A stretch of DNA of 7,890 bases from Candidatus Egerieousia excrementavium (lineage in GTDB: Bacteria; Bacteroidota; Bacteroidia; Bacteroidales; UBA932): NCBI GenBank assembly GCA_017694275.1, contig JADINB010000147.1, positions 1 through 7,890 on the forward strand, in the 5' to 3' direction. The notes under the pieces were generated by a model. It was not told the DNA's origin. It did not search any database and saw only the letters and a list, made by a program, of their open reading frames with translations. This document shows, in pieces, positions 1 through 6,864 of the stretch (positions within the stretch are counted from its first letter, which is position 1; the number at the start of each line of letters is the position of its first letter). Position numbers and translations under genes: made by a program.

Positions 1-87
1 GCCCATAACCTCAGAAAATATGCGGCGCATGCCCGCGACGGACTCTTGGGTGTGTCTGACAACTCTCCGTCATTGGGAATGGCATAG
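1..87 (+). CDS. C-terminal fragment of a probable IS transposase (IS1182 / DDE_Tnp_1_6-like), cut by the window edge
   Basis: Frame 1 on the plus strand is open from the first base and stops at TAG (85-87), giving 28 codons that begin AHNLRKYAAHARDGLLGV. The AHNLRK motif near the C-terminus is characteristic of DDE transposases with a DDE_Tnp_1_6 domain (IS1182 and relatives), whose last helix usually reads like LxALAHNLRRL. The remaining residues (SDNSPSLGMA) are an unremarkable tail. The catalytic DDE residues would lie to the left, outside the window. The gene converges on the minus-strand membrane-protein gene, and the long hairpin at 188-248 sits between them. The identification rests on one short motif, so another protein with a similar tail cannot be excluded. 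The reading frame itself is only 28 codons and could be chance. Confidence 0.5.
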   Translation, partial: AHNLRKYAAHARDGLLGVSDNSPSLGMA

Positions 88-141
88 CCCCAAAAAAAAC
101 ATGAAAGACGAAAATCAGAGGTATTAGTAAACCAGCCCTTC

Positions 142-161
142 CCGGAGACTTCCTGCTCCGG
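142..161. repeat. Short perfect inverted repeat (CCGGAG / CTCCGG), 8-nt loop
   Basis: CCGGAG at 142-147 is the exact reverse complement of CTCCGG at 156-161, separated by ACTTCCTG. No T-run follows on either strand, so it is not a convincing intrinsic terminator. It lies in the non-coding stretch 88-284, downstream of the probable transposase stop. It could be part of the insertion-sequence end or simply chance. Apart from this and the longer hairpin to its right, I see nothing interpretable in 88-284. Confidence 0.4.
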
Positions 162-187
162 TAAAAAGTAATGTGGTCATCTTTTTC

Positions 188-248
188 TATAATAAAACAA
201 AGAGACCGACCAAAAAATCTCTTTTGGGTCGGCCTCTTTTTTATTATA
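188..248. terminator. Long bidirectional terminator-like hairpin between convergent genes
   Basis: The inner arms are AAAGAGACCGACC (199-211) and GGTCGGCCTCTTT (227-239). They pair over 13 positions with one A/C mismatch in the plus-strand RNA; in the minus-strand RNA the same position is a G-U wobble, so that stem is fully paired. The outer arms TATAATAAA (188-196) and TTTATTATA (240-248) add 9 more pairs after a 2-nt asymmetric bulge at 197-198. Reading plus, the G+C part of the stem is followed by CTCTTTTTTATT. Reading minus, it is followed by CTCTTTGTTTTATT. Both are acceptable U-rich tails, so it could end both the transposase transcript and the membrane-protein transcript, whose stop is 37 nt away. 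An alternative 7-bp stem, AAAGAGA (199-205) with TCTCTTT (218-224), is possible but weaker. Confidence 0.75.
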
Positions 249-284
249 ATCTGTGATTTGTCTCTGTCGATTATTCGCAACTTA

Positions 285-1199
285 TCATACTTCCTTGAGA
301 GGTTCTGCTGCAGGGGCTGGATTCTCAAGCCCTGAAACAATCTTCTTCCATCCCATGTATGAAAAGAATATTGCAGCAATGGCACCGAGTGCGGCAAGGG
401 TTCCGCCAACAAAGGGAATAATGTCTATAACCACGACTGCCAGCATTATTATCATGCTTATGAAGAGATTGCCGGCACCTTCCTTACCGGTCTGTCCAAT
501 TGAATCGGCACTCTTGAAAGAACTGTATCCGAGCAAACCGAATATGAAGGCAACAATGTTCAGAATCAACGCGAAAATCCATCCAATTGCAGGTATCCAG
601 CCCAGCGCAATACCGCAGATTGCCAGAATGGCGGCTATTTTAAGTTTGCCGATTCCGGAAATCCCGGCTGCATCGTTTACGGCGGATTTCAACATTCCAA
701 GACCTACAAGAAGCAGAATCGGTCCGGCAAGGCCGACAGTCTGTGCAAGAACCGTATCTTCGATAAATGTATACAGATAAAGAATAATGGCAAGCATGAT
801 TATGTACGACCATGTCACGCTTGTGGATTTCCATGAGATTTCAAGGCCGGAACCGCTCAGGATAAGCGCAGCAATCAAAGCCAGCAATCCGAGATAATCT
901 ACAACAGATATTCCGAAAATCGAAAGGAATACCAGCAGAAAGCCTGCTCCGGACAGGATATAGGTTATCATTGGCTTCTGGTTGCCGGGGTTGGAAACAT
1001 AAAGCTTGTAGATAGCCAGGCATCCGCAGACTATACCGGCCAGTTTGCAGATTATTACAGGAACCGAATCCATGCTGAACATGCCGGCTCCTGTCGCATA
1101 TGACATGAGACTGCCAAAATTAAATTGCGGAAGAACGGTCAGCGCCGTCAAAAGCATACTGCATTGCAACTGCAGAAATAAAGATTTTTTACTTTCCAT
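285..1199 (-). CDS. Polytopic integral membrane protein with internal two-helix repeats, unknown function
   Basis: This is a 304-residue, very hydrophobic protein. I count about nine to ten likely transmembrane helices, near residues 5-24, 47-67, 78-97, 102-118, 128-146, 155-171, 186-203, 206-225, 245-261 and 264-284, joined by short loops. The C-terminus is soluble (ENPAPAAEPLKEV). I do not recognise the family and see no transporter signature or catalytic motif. Residues 200-231 and 259-290 align without gaps (WIPAIGW / IIPFVGG, then A, I, A, F, G, S matches). KSA followed by a G-rich linker and a helix ending in IP occurs at 171-203 and again at 229-262, so the C-terminal half appears built from repeats of about 58 residues. 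The start is ATG 1197-1199, preceded by an A/T-rich leader without a Shine-Dalgarno site. The gene has its own candidate promoter inside the preceding gene's end and a terminator-like hairpin after it. A link to the upstream STAND gene is possible but not shown. Confidence 0.85.
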   Translation of the reverse strand: MESKKSLFLQLQCSMLLTALTVLPQFNFGSLMSYATGAGMFSMDSVPVIICKLAGIVCGCLAIYKLYVSNPGNQKPMITYILSGAGFLLVFLSIFGISVVDYLGLLALIAALILSGSGLEISWKSTSVTWSYIIMLAIILYLYTFIEDTVLAQTVGLAGPILLLVGLGMLKSAVNDAAGISGIGKLKIAAILAICGIALGWIPAIGWIFALILNIVAFIFGLLGYSSFKSADSIGQTGKEGAGNLFISMIIMLAVVVIDIIPFVGGTLAALGAIAAIFFSYMGWKKIVSGLENPAPAAEPLKEV

Positions 1200-1291
1200 A
1201 GTTTATTACTTTATTTGATTTTATGTACTGTCAGGTTTCATGCAACCGTGCAGACAACTATATGTCATGCGCCGGCCTCTCATATTCGAGG

Positions 1292-1322
1292 CAAATATAC
1301 GATTTTATTGCATGCCGGTCAA
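1292..1322 (-). promoter_or_regulatory. Candidate Bacteroidota-type promoter for the membrane-protein gene
   Basis: On the minus strand TTG (1320-1322) is followed, after exactly 20 nt, by TATATTTG (1292-1299). This matches the Bacteroidota sigma-ABfr pattern of a -33 TTG/TTTG element and a -7 TAnnTTTG element. Transcription would start near 1285-1288, leaving a leader of roughly 85-90 nt before ATG 1199. The -33 part lies in the last codons of the STAND gene and the -7 part just after its stop. The leader contains GCCTC (1275-1279) and GAGGC (1288-1292), which could form a small hairpin near the start site. Confidence 0.55.
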
Positions 1323-4300
1323 GAGTCTGCATGCCTGTTCATATTCATGGACGCATAATGGCGGCATGCTTTTCCAGATATGCTCTCCTGCACTCTTCAC
1401 AATCTTTGCAGCTTCTGTCATTTTTCCTGCCCCGGCGCAGTAACGTGCCTGTTCAAGAGCGACAAGCAGCCGAAGTGCCCTCACTGTATATGTATTTTCA
1501 TCGTTTCCATCATCTTCATGTCTGTTTTTCTCAAGCAGACGCATGGCTTCTTCCGGCAATCCGCTACGGTACATGGCAAGGCAGTTGAGCAACTGAACTG
1601 TGCGTTCGTCATAATCGACAAGCATTTCAGAATGTTCAAGCCCTTCTTTATACAATCCTGCATATATCTCTCCCAATACCAGGGAATGGCAGAATACGAA
1701 CTCAAAACAGAACTCATCTCTGCATATACTGATGAAAATATCCGGGATTGTCCAGTAGTTGTCATCATATTCTTTCTGGTGACCGTATCTGACTTCAATC
1801 AGTGCTAAAATCTCATGCAGCTTTTCGACGGCTCCGGCATAATCGCCCTGTCGGGATTCCAGTAACGCCCGGAAAAATGTCAAGACCGGTGCATATTCCT
1901 TCCTGCCTTTTACGGCAGTTTCAAATTCTGACATCGATTCAGCAGCCTTTTGCAAATCTCCCTGCAGGATATAGACCCACGTAATACTCCCGAGCATATT
2001 GGTATCCGGCGCATATCCTTCAGCCATACTTTCTCCGAGTGCCCTGAAAAAATCACCACCCTGCCCGTTTCCATAACTGTATTCTTCCATTGACGGGATT
2101 CTGAGAGCAAGCATTGCTGAAACGGTTTTATTGTTTGCCTTTATATTCAAGGATTTATACAAATCGTACAATTCGTCTAACGTTTTATTGTCAGAATCCG
2201 GACTCTCTGTTACAGGTTCCAGATATTTTGTTATGCATCTCTCCAGCCTTGCATGTCCGGATTCATCCAAGGTTATGATGCCGTTTCTCAGAGGAGCGGT
2301 AACAGCCTTTACAATTCCCAGATAGCACTTCGTGTCATTGAAGAGAGAACCGGTTTCAGGGCGGGGGAGTTCTTCGGCAATCTCCAGCAGAGTCTCCGAT
2401 GGGTTTTCCTCCGCTGCAATACATTCGGTGTAGAACTGTTCGAGCTCTTTCAGAGAGTTGTATGGACATTTTGCGTTGAATACCAATGTAGCCAAAGTCA
2501 GACACCATTCAGATGCAGTGGCATAGCCGGGCTTCCAATCCATATATAGCCTGATCTGGAACAGAATCCATTCTATTGTCATATAATCTGCAGATGCATA
2601 AAATCTTGAATTCAGATTTATGAATCTGCCGATAATCTCTGTTCCATTTTCCTCTATGGCGAATTTTCTTATTTCATTCTTGAGCCTTTCGGCTTGCCGG
2701 GTATCGCGTTCCAGTTTGGCAATCATCCACATAAAGAGTATGTCGTCAATTTTTTCATGGCTACACGTATCCTTTATCTTTTTATCCAGTTTAAGCTCCC
2801 TGCAATTTTTCCAGTCGTAATGTCCGCTCTCTCCAAGAATCCGTTCCTTTATGATTTCCATATTCTTCAGGCGTTCAGCTTCATTTTCTGAACAGGACGC
2901 CTTCATTACCAGATTGTCCCATTCATAGCCTGCATCACTTAGGGCACATCCGAGCTCCTTCGCCTTTTCGAGCGAACGTGCCGCCAACTTTTCATCGCCG
3001 CAGTAACATTCCAGAAAGAAAAGCGGGCGTAGAGATTCTCCTGCCGTGTCGAGTTCCATATATGGGGCTATGAAGCCGAGTGCATCTCTAACATCATCGG
3101 CTGCCAGCCAGCCCTTGTGAGTAATATTCTCGAGATTAAAGATATAGTTTTTCAGATAGAGAATCTTGTCTTCCTTTGCAGACATGCTCTTTTTCAAGGA
3201 TGCGACAGTTATATCTTTAGTCTCCGGATTTGGACAGTTTTTAAGTTCCGAACACCTTATGGCTATGCGGTTGTATCTTTCAGCCATTTTTTCGGGGCCG
3301 TAATCCCGCTCCATCTCATTGGCATATCCGTACCGCTTTACAATGAGTCTTTCTGCCTGAATCCAATCCTGCACCTTGTTGTACGCTTTGTTGGCATTGT
3401 TCAGGGCATTGTCCATATCTATGTAATACTCTCTTCCTGCCTGGAGGTAACATCCGGCACTTTTCTCCCAAATTCCGGCTATGGTATGCCAGTCGGAGAC
3501 ATGGCCCGATTCAAGACTTTCAGCCATAAGATAATAATAATTTGCCCTTTCGCTTTTATTTACGGCATCTGCGGCAAGGATGGCATAGACATCAGCTGCA
3601 GCCTCTGGCAATTGCCAGGCGGTTAGCCATTGTGCGAGAAAATTCATGCTGCCCGGGAAATTCTCTTCACGGGCCAGCTTTTCATATTCGGCAATGGCGT
3701 CTTTTCTGTTGTAGTTTTCATTGCCGCCGGAATCGTTCTCTTCTGTGGCAATCCTGTAGCAGATAACGAATTTCAATAGATTGAGCCTGATTTTATGAGG
3801 CATTGTTGCAGCCCATTGTCTTAACTCCTCTGCCAGTTCACGGCAACTCTGCCAGTCTGCTTCACGGTAAGCTATGGCAAACTTAACATAATGAAGAGAC
3901 GAGGGGCTTATCGCACTGCTTTCAAGTAAGTTTCTGAAAAGTTCCTTTGCTGTTCCAATATTGCCGGACATCGCAGAACAGAGTACAGAATAACCTGTAA
4001 AAAAGATCCAGTTCAGAGAGTCTTTTTCAGAAGCTGAAATCATTGAATCTGCCGCAGACTGGATTTTCTTTATTCTGTTCGTGTCGGAAATAATGGATAT
4101 CTGCTCGAATATGGCAGCTGCGTTTTTTGGGTCAATGTCGTATTTGCCCGGAATCCATTGCTCCTCAAAGTTCCCCGTTATGCCTATATCTGACTTTTTG
4201 CCGAATGCCTTATCTGTTATATCTATTAATGTGCGTTTTAATTTGCGGGGTATGGGCATTAGCCTGAAATGCCTGCGCAAAGGCCTGTAGCTTTCGGCAT

Positions 4301-6338
4301 GGCATTCGGCAAGAAATGCAAGCATGGCTTTGGAAATGAAAAGCACGGTTTCCCGGCCGGCAAAATTGAAAAACAGAATGTTTCTTGTCGAGAAGAGCCT
4401 GCGTACATCAAGCCCGTGTTCAATACACCGGCAAAGTAGGGATAAATAAGGTCCGTGACCGAGCGCATTTGTGCTCAGGAAAAAGTTGTATAGCAATTTA
4501 TTAGCTTTCTTCCACTGCCCGAGGGAGATGTACTGCATTATCAGTTCGCCATGTATTTTATTGAACCTTTGGGATGCCTCAGTAATGGGATAACACCTTA
4601 TTACCTTGTATATGAGCTTTTCCAGGAAGGTGAGTTTCCTCCCTTTGTTGAAATGCTTCTTTTCTTTCAGCAAAAGCCTCGTGCACAGCCGAGCCGTAGC
4701 ATTTCTTTTTTCTGCGGTATTCAGATACCGTTCAAGAATATAAGTCCTTAACCTACTGTTTTTTATTATAAGAGCCCCGTCCTGGCGGTATATGAATGGT
4801 TCTGCCGCCCCATAGAGTGCGGAATATGCCAAGGGAGTATATCCGCATTCAGAAACATATTCCTTCTCACCGATTCCGTTCGCAGAGATGGCCGTAACTG
4901 AAAGCAATGTCTCTATTTCTCCGGCCTTGAATTCCCTTTCTGTAATTTCAAGTACCCTGTTTATGAAGTCTTTTATGTCGGAAGCCGTTGTAAGTCTTTC
5001 AATAAATGCATCGAGTTTTTCGTAAATGCCAAACTGGATTAACTCCTCTACAAAGATTGTCAGCAACTGCGGATTTGAGAGGAAAGGGGAGGAGAGAATG
5101 TGCATTTCCTGCCTTTGAGTCAGTTTTTTACCGCACTCATGCAGCCTGTTACTTACAAAAAGCAGCTTTTCCGCCTCGTTAAGCGGAGAAGGTTCTACGA
5201 TTGTAGGATAACTTTCATGAATAAGGTCGGTTATTGAATTCTTTCTAAAATATTGCTCTTCGACAGATATTACAGTCCTTATGTTTTCAGGATGCACCAG
5301 CAAAGGCATTATTGAATATATATCTTCGACAGGTAGTTTTTCCAGCCCGTCTATAATCCATATTATCGGTTCCTTATAAGTATGTTCCCTATATTTCCTT
5401 ATGATTTCCTCTTCGTCTGTTGAGGCGGCATTCTCTTCTGTCAGGCCCAGTTTATAGAGAAAAAGAGAGATAAGCCTGCCTATGGAATTGACTGAATCAT
5501 CTATGGCGGTGCGTACGACAATCTCTTTTGAATCGGTAAAACTGTTTGCCAGCAGGGCACTCTTCCCGCAACCGCTCTCTCCTGTCACAAACAAGGTATC
5601 TGCATGAACAATATTGCTCTCAAGAGTCCTTACCCTGTTGCCAAGGTCTATATAATTGCGCCTTAGGGCCGACAGATTCCCATTTCCCCTCAAATAATAA
5701 AGGTCGAATTCATTTAATTTCTCACATGCAGGAAAGCGTTTTTCTATCATGGCAATGAGGCGGTCGTGTACAAGTTTGCCCAACTCTTCTACAGAGTTGT
5801 ATATGTCGGCGGTGCATTTGCCTTCACCGGCCTTGTCCATGATGGTCTTTCTCAATTCAGAAAGCTTCTCCTCTTCTTCATTTTTAGGGCTAAGGCCAGG
5901 TTTCGTCTTTTTGAGAAAAAAATATGCATCCTGGATGGAATCGTTGTTCAAGACGCCATATTGCATTTCGATTTCCGTTATGCTGCATCTGCGGCCGATA
6001 TATTCACGCACCCATGGATATTTCTCTTCGAGATGCAGGTTCTTCCTTATCTCCTGCTCATCGGGAATCCATCCGTAACGTTCACCCACAAGTCCTATGA
6101 AAAAAGGACGTGTACGGTTTATTTCATCTATGCATATTTCTATTACTTTGCCTGTCTTGGATTCGTTTTCTGTTATCCCCCATCTCAAGTCGAGTACGGA
6201 AAACGAAATGCCGCGTCTTGCACATTCCTGTTCTATCTTAGGAAAAATCTTCCTGGTCAGATAGTTCCTGGTCTGCTGCATGTCGGAGAATGTAGAAGAC
6301 AAAAAGACCCTTATGTCAGTACTCGAATATTCAGTCAT
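1305..6338 (-). CDS. DUF4062-STAND P-loop NTPase with long C-terminal helical (TPR-like) repeats
   Basis: This is a 1677-residue, probably cytoplasmic protein in one intact frame. Residues 8-205 match DUF4062 as found at the N-terminus of nephrocystin-3, TEP1 and NWD-type proteins: RVFLSSTFSDM (10-20), VLDLRWGIT (48-56), RPFFIGLVGERYGW (77-90), SITEIEMQYGVL (119-130) and an Ig-like-family-free tail ending near KRFP (200-203). Residues about 225-470 form a NACHT/AAA-like STAND NTPase: Walker A GESGCGKS (253-260, K259), Walker B IIWIIDGLEKL (325-335, D330) and a sensor-like TVISV (355-359). The usual DE of NACHT after DG is LEK here. Winged-helix-like sequence follows, then more than 1000 residues of amphipathic helical pairs, with TPR-like units clearest near the C-terminus (for example GDYAGAVEKLHEI). 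No transmembrane segment is evident. The family uses ligand-driven, ATP-dependent oligomerisation; the ligand and the output here are unknown. The start is ATG 6336-6338, overlapping the Nudix stop by 8 nt. A phage-defence role is inferred from architecture only. Confidence 0.92.
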   Translation of the reverse strand: MTEYSSTDIRVFLSSTFSDMQQTRNYLTRKIFPKIEQECARRGISFSVLDLRWGITENESKTGKVIEICIDEINRTRPFFIGLVGERYGWIPDEQEIRKNLHLEEKYPWVREYIGRRCSITEIEMQYGVLNNDSIQDAYFFLKKTKPGLSPKNEEEEKLSELRKTIMDKAGEGKCTADIYNSVEELGKLVHDRLIAMIEKRFPACEKLNEFDLYYLRGNGNLSALRRNYIDLGNRVRTLESNIVHADTLFVTGESGCGKSALLANSFTDSKEIVVRTAIDDSVNSIGRLISLFLYKLGLTEENAASTDEEEIIRKYREHTYKEPIIWIIDGLEKLPVEDIYSIMPLLVHPENIRTVISVEEQYFRKNSITDLIHESYPTIVEPSPLNEAEKLLFVSNRLHECGKKLTQRQEMHILSSPFLSNPQLLTIFVEELIQFGIYEKLDAFIERLTTASDIKDFINRVLEITEREFKAGEIETLLSVTAISANGIGEKEYVSECGYTPLAYSALYGAAEPFIYRQDGALIIKNSRLRTYILERYLNTAEKRNATARLCTRLLLKEKKHFNKGRKLTFLEKLIYKVIRCYPITEASQRFNKIHGELIMQYISLGQWKKANKLLYNFFLSTNALGHGPYLSLLCRCIEHGLDVRRLFSTRNILFFNFAGRETVLFISKAMLAFLAECHAESYRPLRRHFRLMPIPRKLKRTLIDITDKAFGKKSDIGITGNFEEQWIPGKYDIDPKNAAAIFEQISIISDTNRIKKIQSAADSMISASEKDSLNWIFFTGYSVLCSAMSGNIGTAKELFRNLLESSAISPSSLHYVKFAIAYREADWQSCRELAEELRQWAATMPHKIRLNLLKFVICYRIATEENDSGGNENYNRKDAIAEYEKLAREENFPGSMNFLAQWLTAWQLPEAAADVYAILAADAVNKSERANYYYLMAESLESGHVSDWHTIAGIWEKSAGCYLQAGREYYIDMDNALNNANKAYNKVQDWIQAERLIVKRYGYANEMERDYGPEKMAERYNRIAIRCSELKNCPNPETKDITVASLKKSMSAKEDKILYLKNYIFNLENITHKGWLAADDVRDALGFIAPYMELDTAGESLRPLFFLECYCGDEKLAARSLEKAKELGCALSDAGYEWDNLVMKASCSENEAERLKNMEIIKERILGESGHYDWKNCRELKLDKKIKDTCSHEKIDDILFMWMIAKLERDTRQAERLKNEIRKFAIEENGTEIIGRFINLNSRFYASADYMTIEWILFQIRLYMDWKPGYATASEWCLTLATLVFNAKCPYNSLKELEQFYTECIAAEENPSETLLEIAEELPRPETGSLFNDTKCYLGIVKAVTAPLRNGIITLDESGHARLERCITKYLEPVTESPDSDNKTLDELYDLYKSLNIKANNKTVSAMLALRIPSMEEYSYGNGQGGDFFRALGESMAEGYAPDTNMLGSITWVYILQGDLQKAAESMSEFETAVKGRKEYAPVLTFFRALLESRQGDYAGAVEKLHEILALIEVRYGHQKEYDDNYWTIPDIFISICRDEFCFEFVFCHSLVLGEIYAGLYKEGLEHSEMLVDYDERTVQLLNCLAMYRSGLPEEAMRLLEKNRHEDDGNDENTYTVRALRLLVALEQARYCAGAGKMTEAAKIVKSAGEHIWKSMPPLCVHEYEQACRLLTGMQ
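6331..6338 (-). other. ATGACTGA start/stop overlap between Nudix and STAND genes
   Basis: On the minus strand the STAND ATG (6338-6336) and the Nudix TGA (6333-6331) share the octamer ATGACTGA. Neither gene shows a Shine-Dalgarno sequence just upstream of the STAND start. The short overlap suggests that ribosomes ending the Nudix reading frame re-initiate on the giant gene, and that both sit on one transcript. Confidence 0.8.
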
Positions 6339-6810
6339 GGCTTTTATATGGTTGGATATGGTTTGTGCGCTCTTTCAATCTGGTAAGTGCCGCATGCAGA
6401 ATCTCCTGATGGTCGAATGCGAGTTCCGGAATCTGGTCCAATGAAAACCATCGGGCCATGGCTGCGTCATCTCCGCCTTTTACTTCCGTAAGGTCTACAA
6501 TTGCCATATAGGCTATTGTTATGACCCTTTCGCGAGGGTCTCTATTTACTGCGGTATATGTATGAAGTTGCTCTATTTCTGCATTTTCAAGGCTGGTTTC
6601 CTCTTTAAGTTCGCGCAATGCACACTCTTCTGCAGTCTCGTCTATCTTCATGAACCCTCCAGGAAAGGCCCATTTACCCTTGAACGGTGCAACTCCGCGT
6701 TTGACTAGAAGAATCTTGAAAAGATTGTGACAGGCACCGAATATTATACAATCTGCAGTAACGGCCGGATGCGGATATTTGTAGCAGTATTTGTTTTCAC
6801 CATTATCCAT
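6331..6810 (-). CDS. Nudix hydrolase (ADP-ribose pyrophosphatase / YjhB-like)
   Basis: A 159-residue protein from ATG 6808-6810; an in-frame ATG at 6820-6822 would add MLCL. I prefer the inner start because the candidate promoter predicts transcription beginning about 6822-6826, which leaves the outer ATG almost leaderless. Numbering from the outer ATG, the Nudix box is intact at residues 56-78: G56, E62, R70-E71, E74 and E75, the metal-binding and catalytic set. S77 replaces the usual Gly in the final GU pair. The fold's opening strand is KYPHPAVTADCIIF (15-28). HTYTAVNRDPRERVITIAY and the late ELAFDHQEIL motif resemble the ADP-ribose pyrophosphatase/NrtR-type branch; no C-terminal winged helix is present, so it is an enzyme rather than an NrtR regulator. 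These enzymes hydrolyse nucleoside diphosphates linked to another moiety; the exact substrate cannot be read from sequence. It overlaps the STAND gene by 8 nt, and 49 nt separate it from the MBL gene. Confidence 0.9.
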   Translation of the reverse strand: MDNGENKYCYKYPHPAVTADCIIFGACHNLFKILLVKRGVAPFKGKWAFPGGFMKIDETAEECALRELKEETSLENAEIEQLHTYTAVNRDPRERVITIAYMAIVDLTEVKGGDDAAMARWFSLDQIPELAFDHQEILHAALTRLKERTNHIQPYKSHD

Positions 6811-6828
6811 GAGGCATAGCATTTATTG

Positions 6829-6860
6829 CAAATGTAGGATATAATTGCGCACTGTACAAT
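6829..6860 (-). promoter_or_regulatory. Candidate Bacteroidota-type promoter for the Nudix-STAND pair
   Basis: On the minus strand ATTG (6857-6860) and TACATTTG (6829-6836) are separated by exactly 20 nt, fitting TTTG-N19-21-TAnnTTTG with one mismatch in the upstream box. Transcription would start near 6822-6826. The upstream box touches the stop codon of the MBL gene (6860-6862). If real, the Nudix-STAND pair can be expressed independently of the PLP-enzyme/MBL pair. Confidence 0.5.
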
Positions 6861-6864
6861 TATA
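6840..6864. repeat. Perfect 8-bp inverted repeat overlapping the promoter (possible operator)
   Basis: TATAATTG (6840-6847) and CAATTATA (6857-6864) are exact reverse complements with a 9-nt spacer, CGCACTGTA. The right arm contains the -33 box of the candidate promoter, and the left arm lies 3 nt beyond its -7 box. A dyad of this size and position suits a dimeric repressor site. The A/T-rich arms and the absence of a T-run argue against a strong terminator for the MBL gene. Confidence 0.45.

Noticed and set aside
11..412. 133-residue minus-strand open frame at the left end
   Set aside because: It overlaps the 3' end of the membrane gene in another frame, runs through the terminator hairpin, and has a low-complexity, non-protein-like composition.
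253..780. 175-residue plus-strand open frame
   Set aside because: Antisense to the membrane-protein gene; its Ile/Pro/Ala-rich sequence mirrors the hydrophobic codons on the other strand and shows no domain.
1275..1292. GCCTC / GAGGC hairpin after the STAND stop as a terminator
   Set aside because: Only 5 bp, with no T-run following on the minus strand; it more likely lies at the start of the membrane-gene leader.
1223..1808. Plus-strand frames of 121 and 142 residues near the STAND 3' end
   Set aside because: They lie almost wholly antisense to the continuous STAND reading frame and have Cys/His-rich, shadow-like composition with no recognisable motif.
5766..6386. 206-residue plus-strand open frame, the longest antisense frame
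   Set aside because: It is antisense to the strongly conserved DUF4062-coding region; its Phe/Tyr/Cys-rich sequence is what antisense of that region gives.
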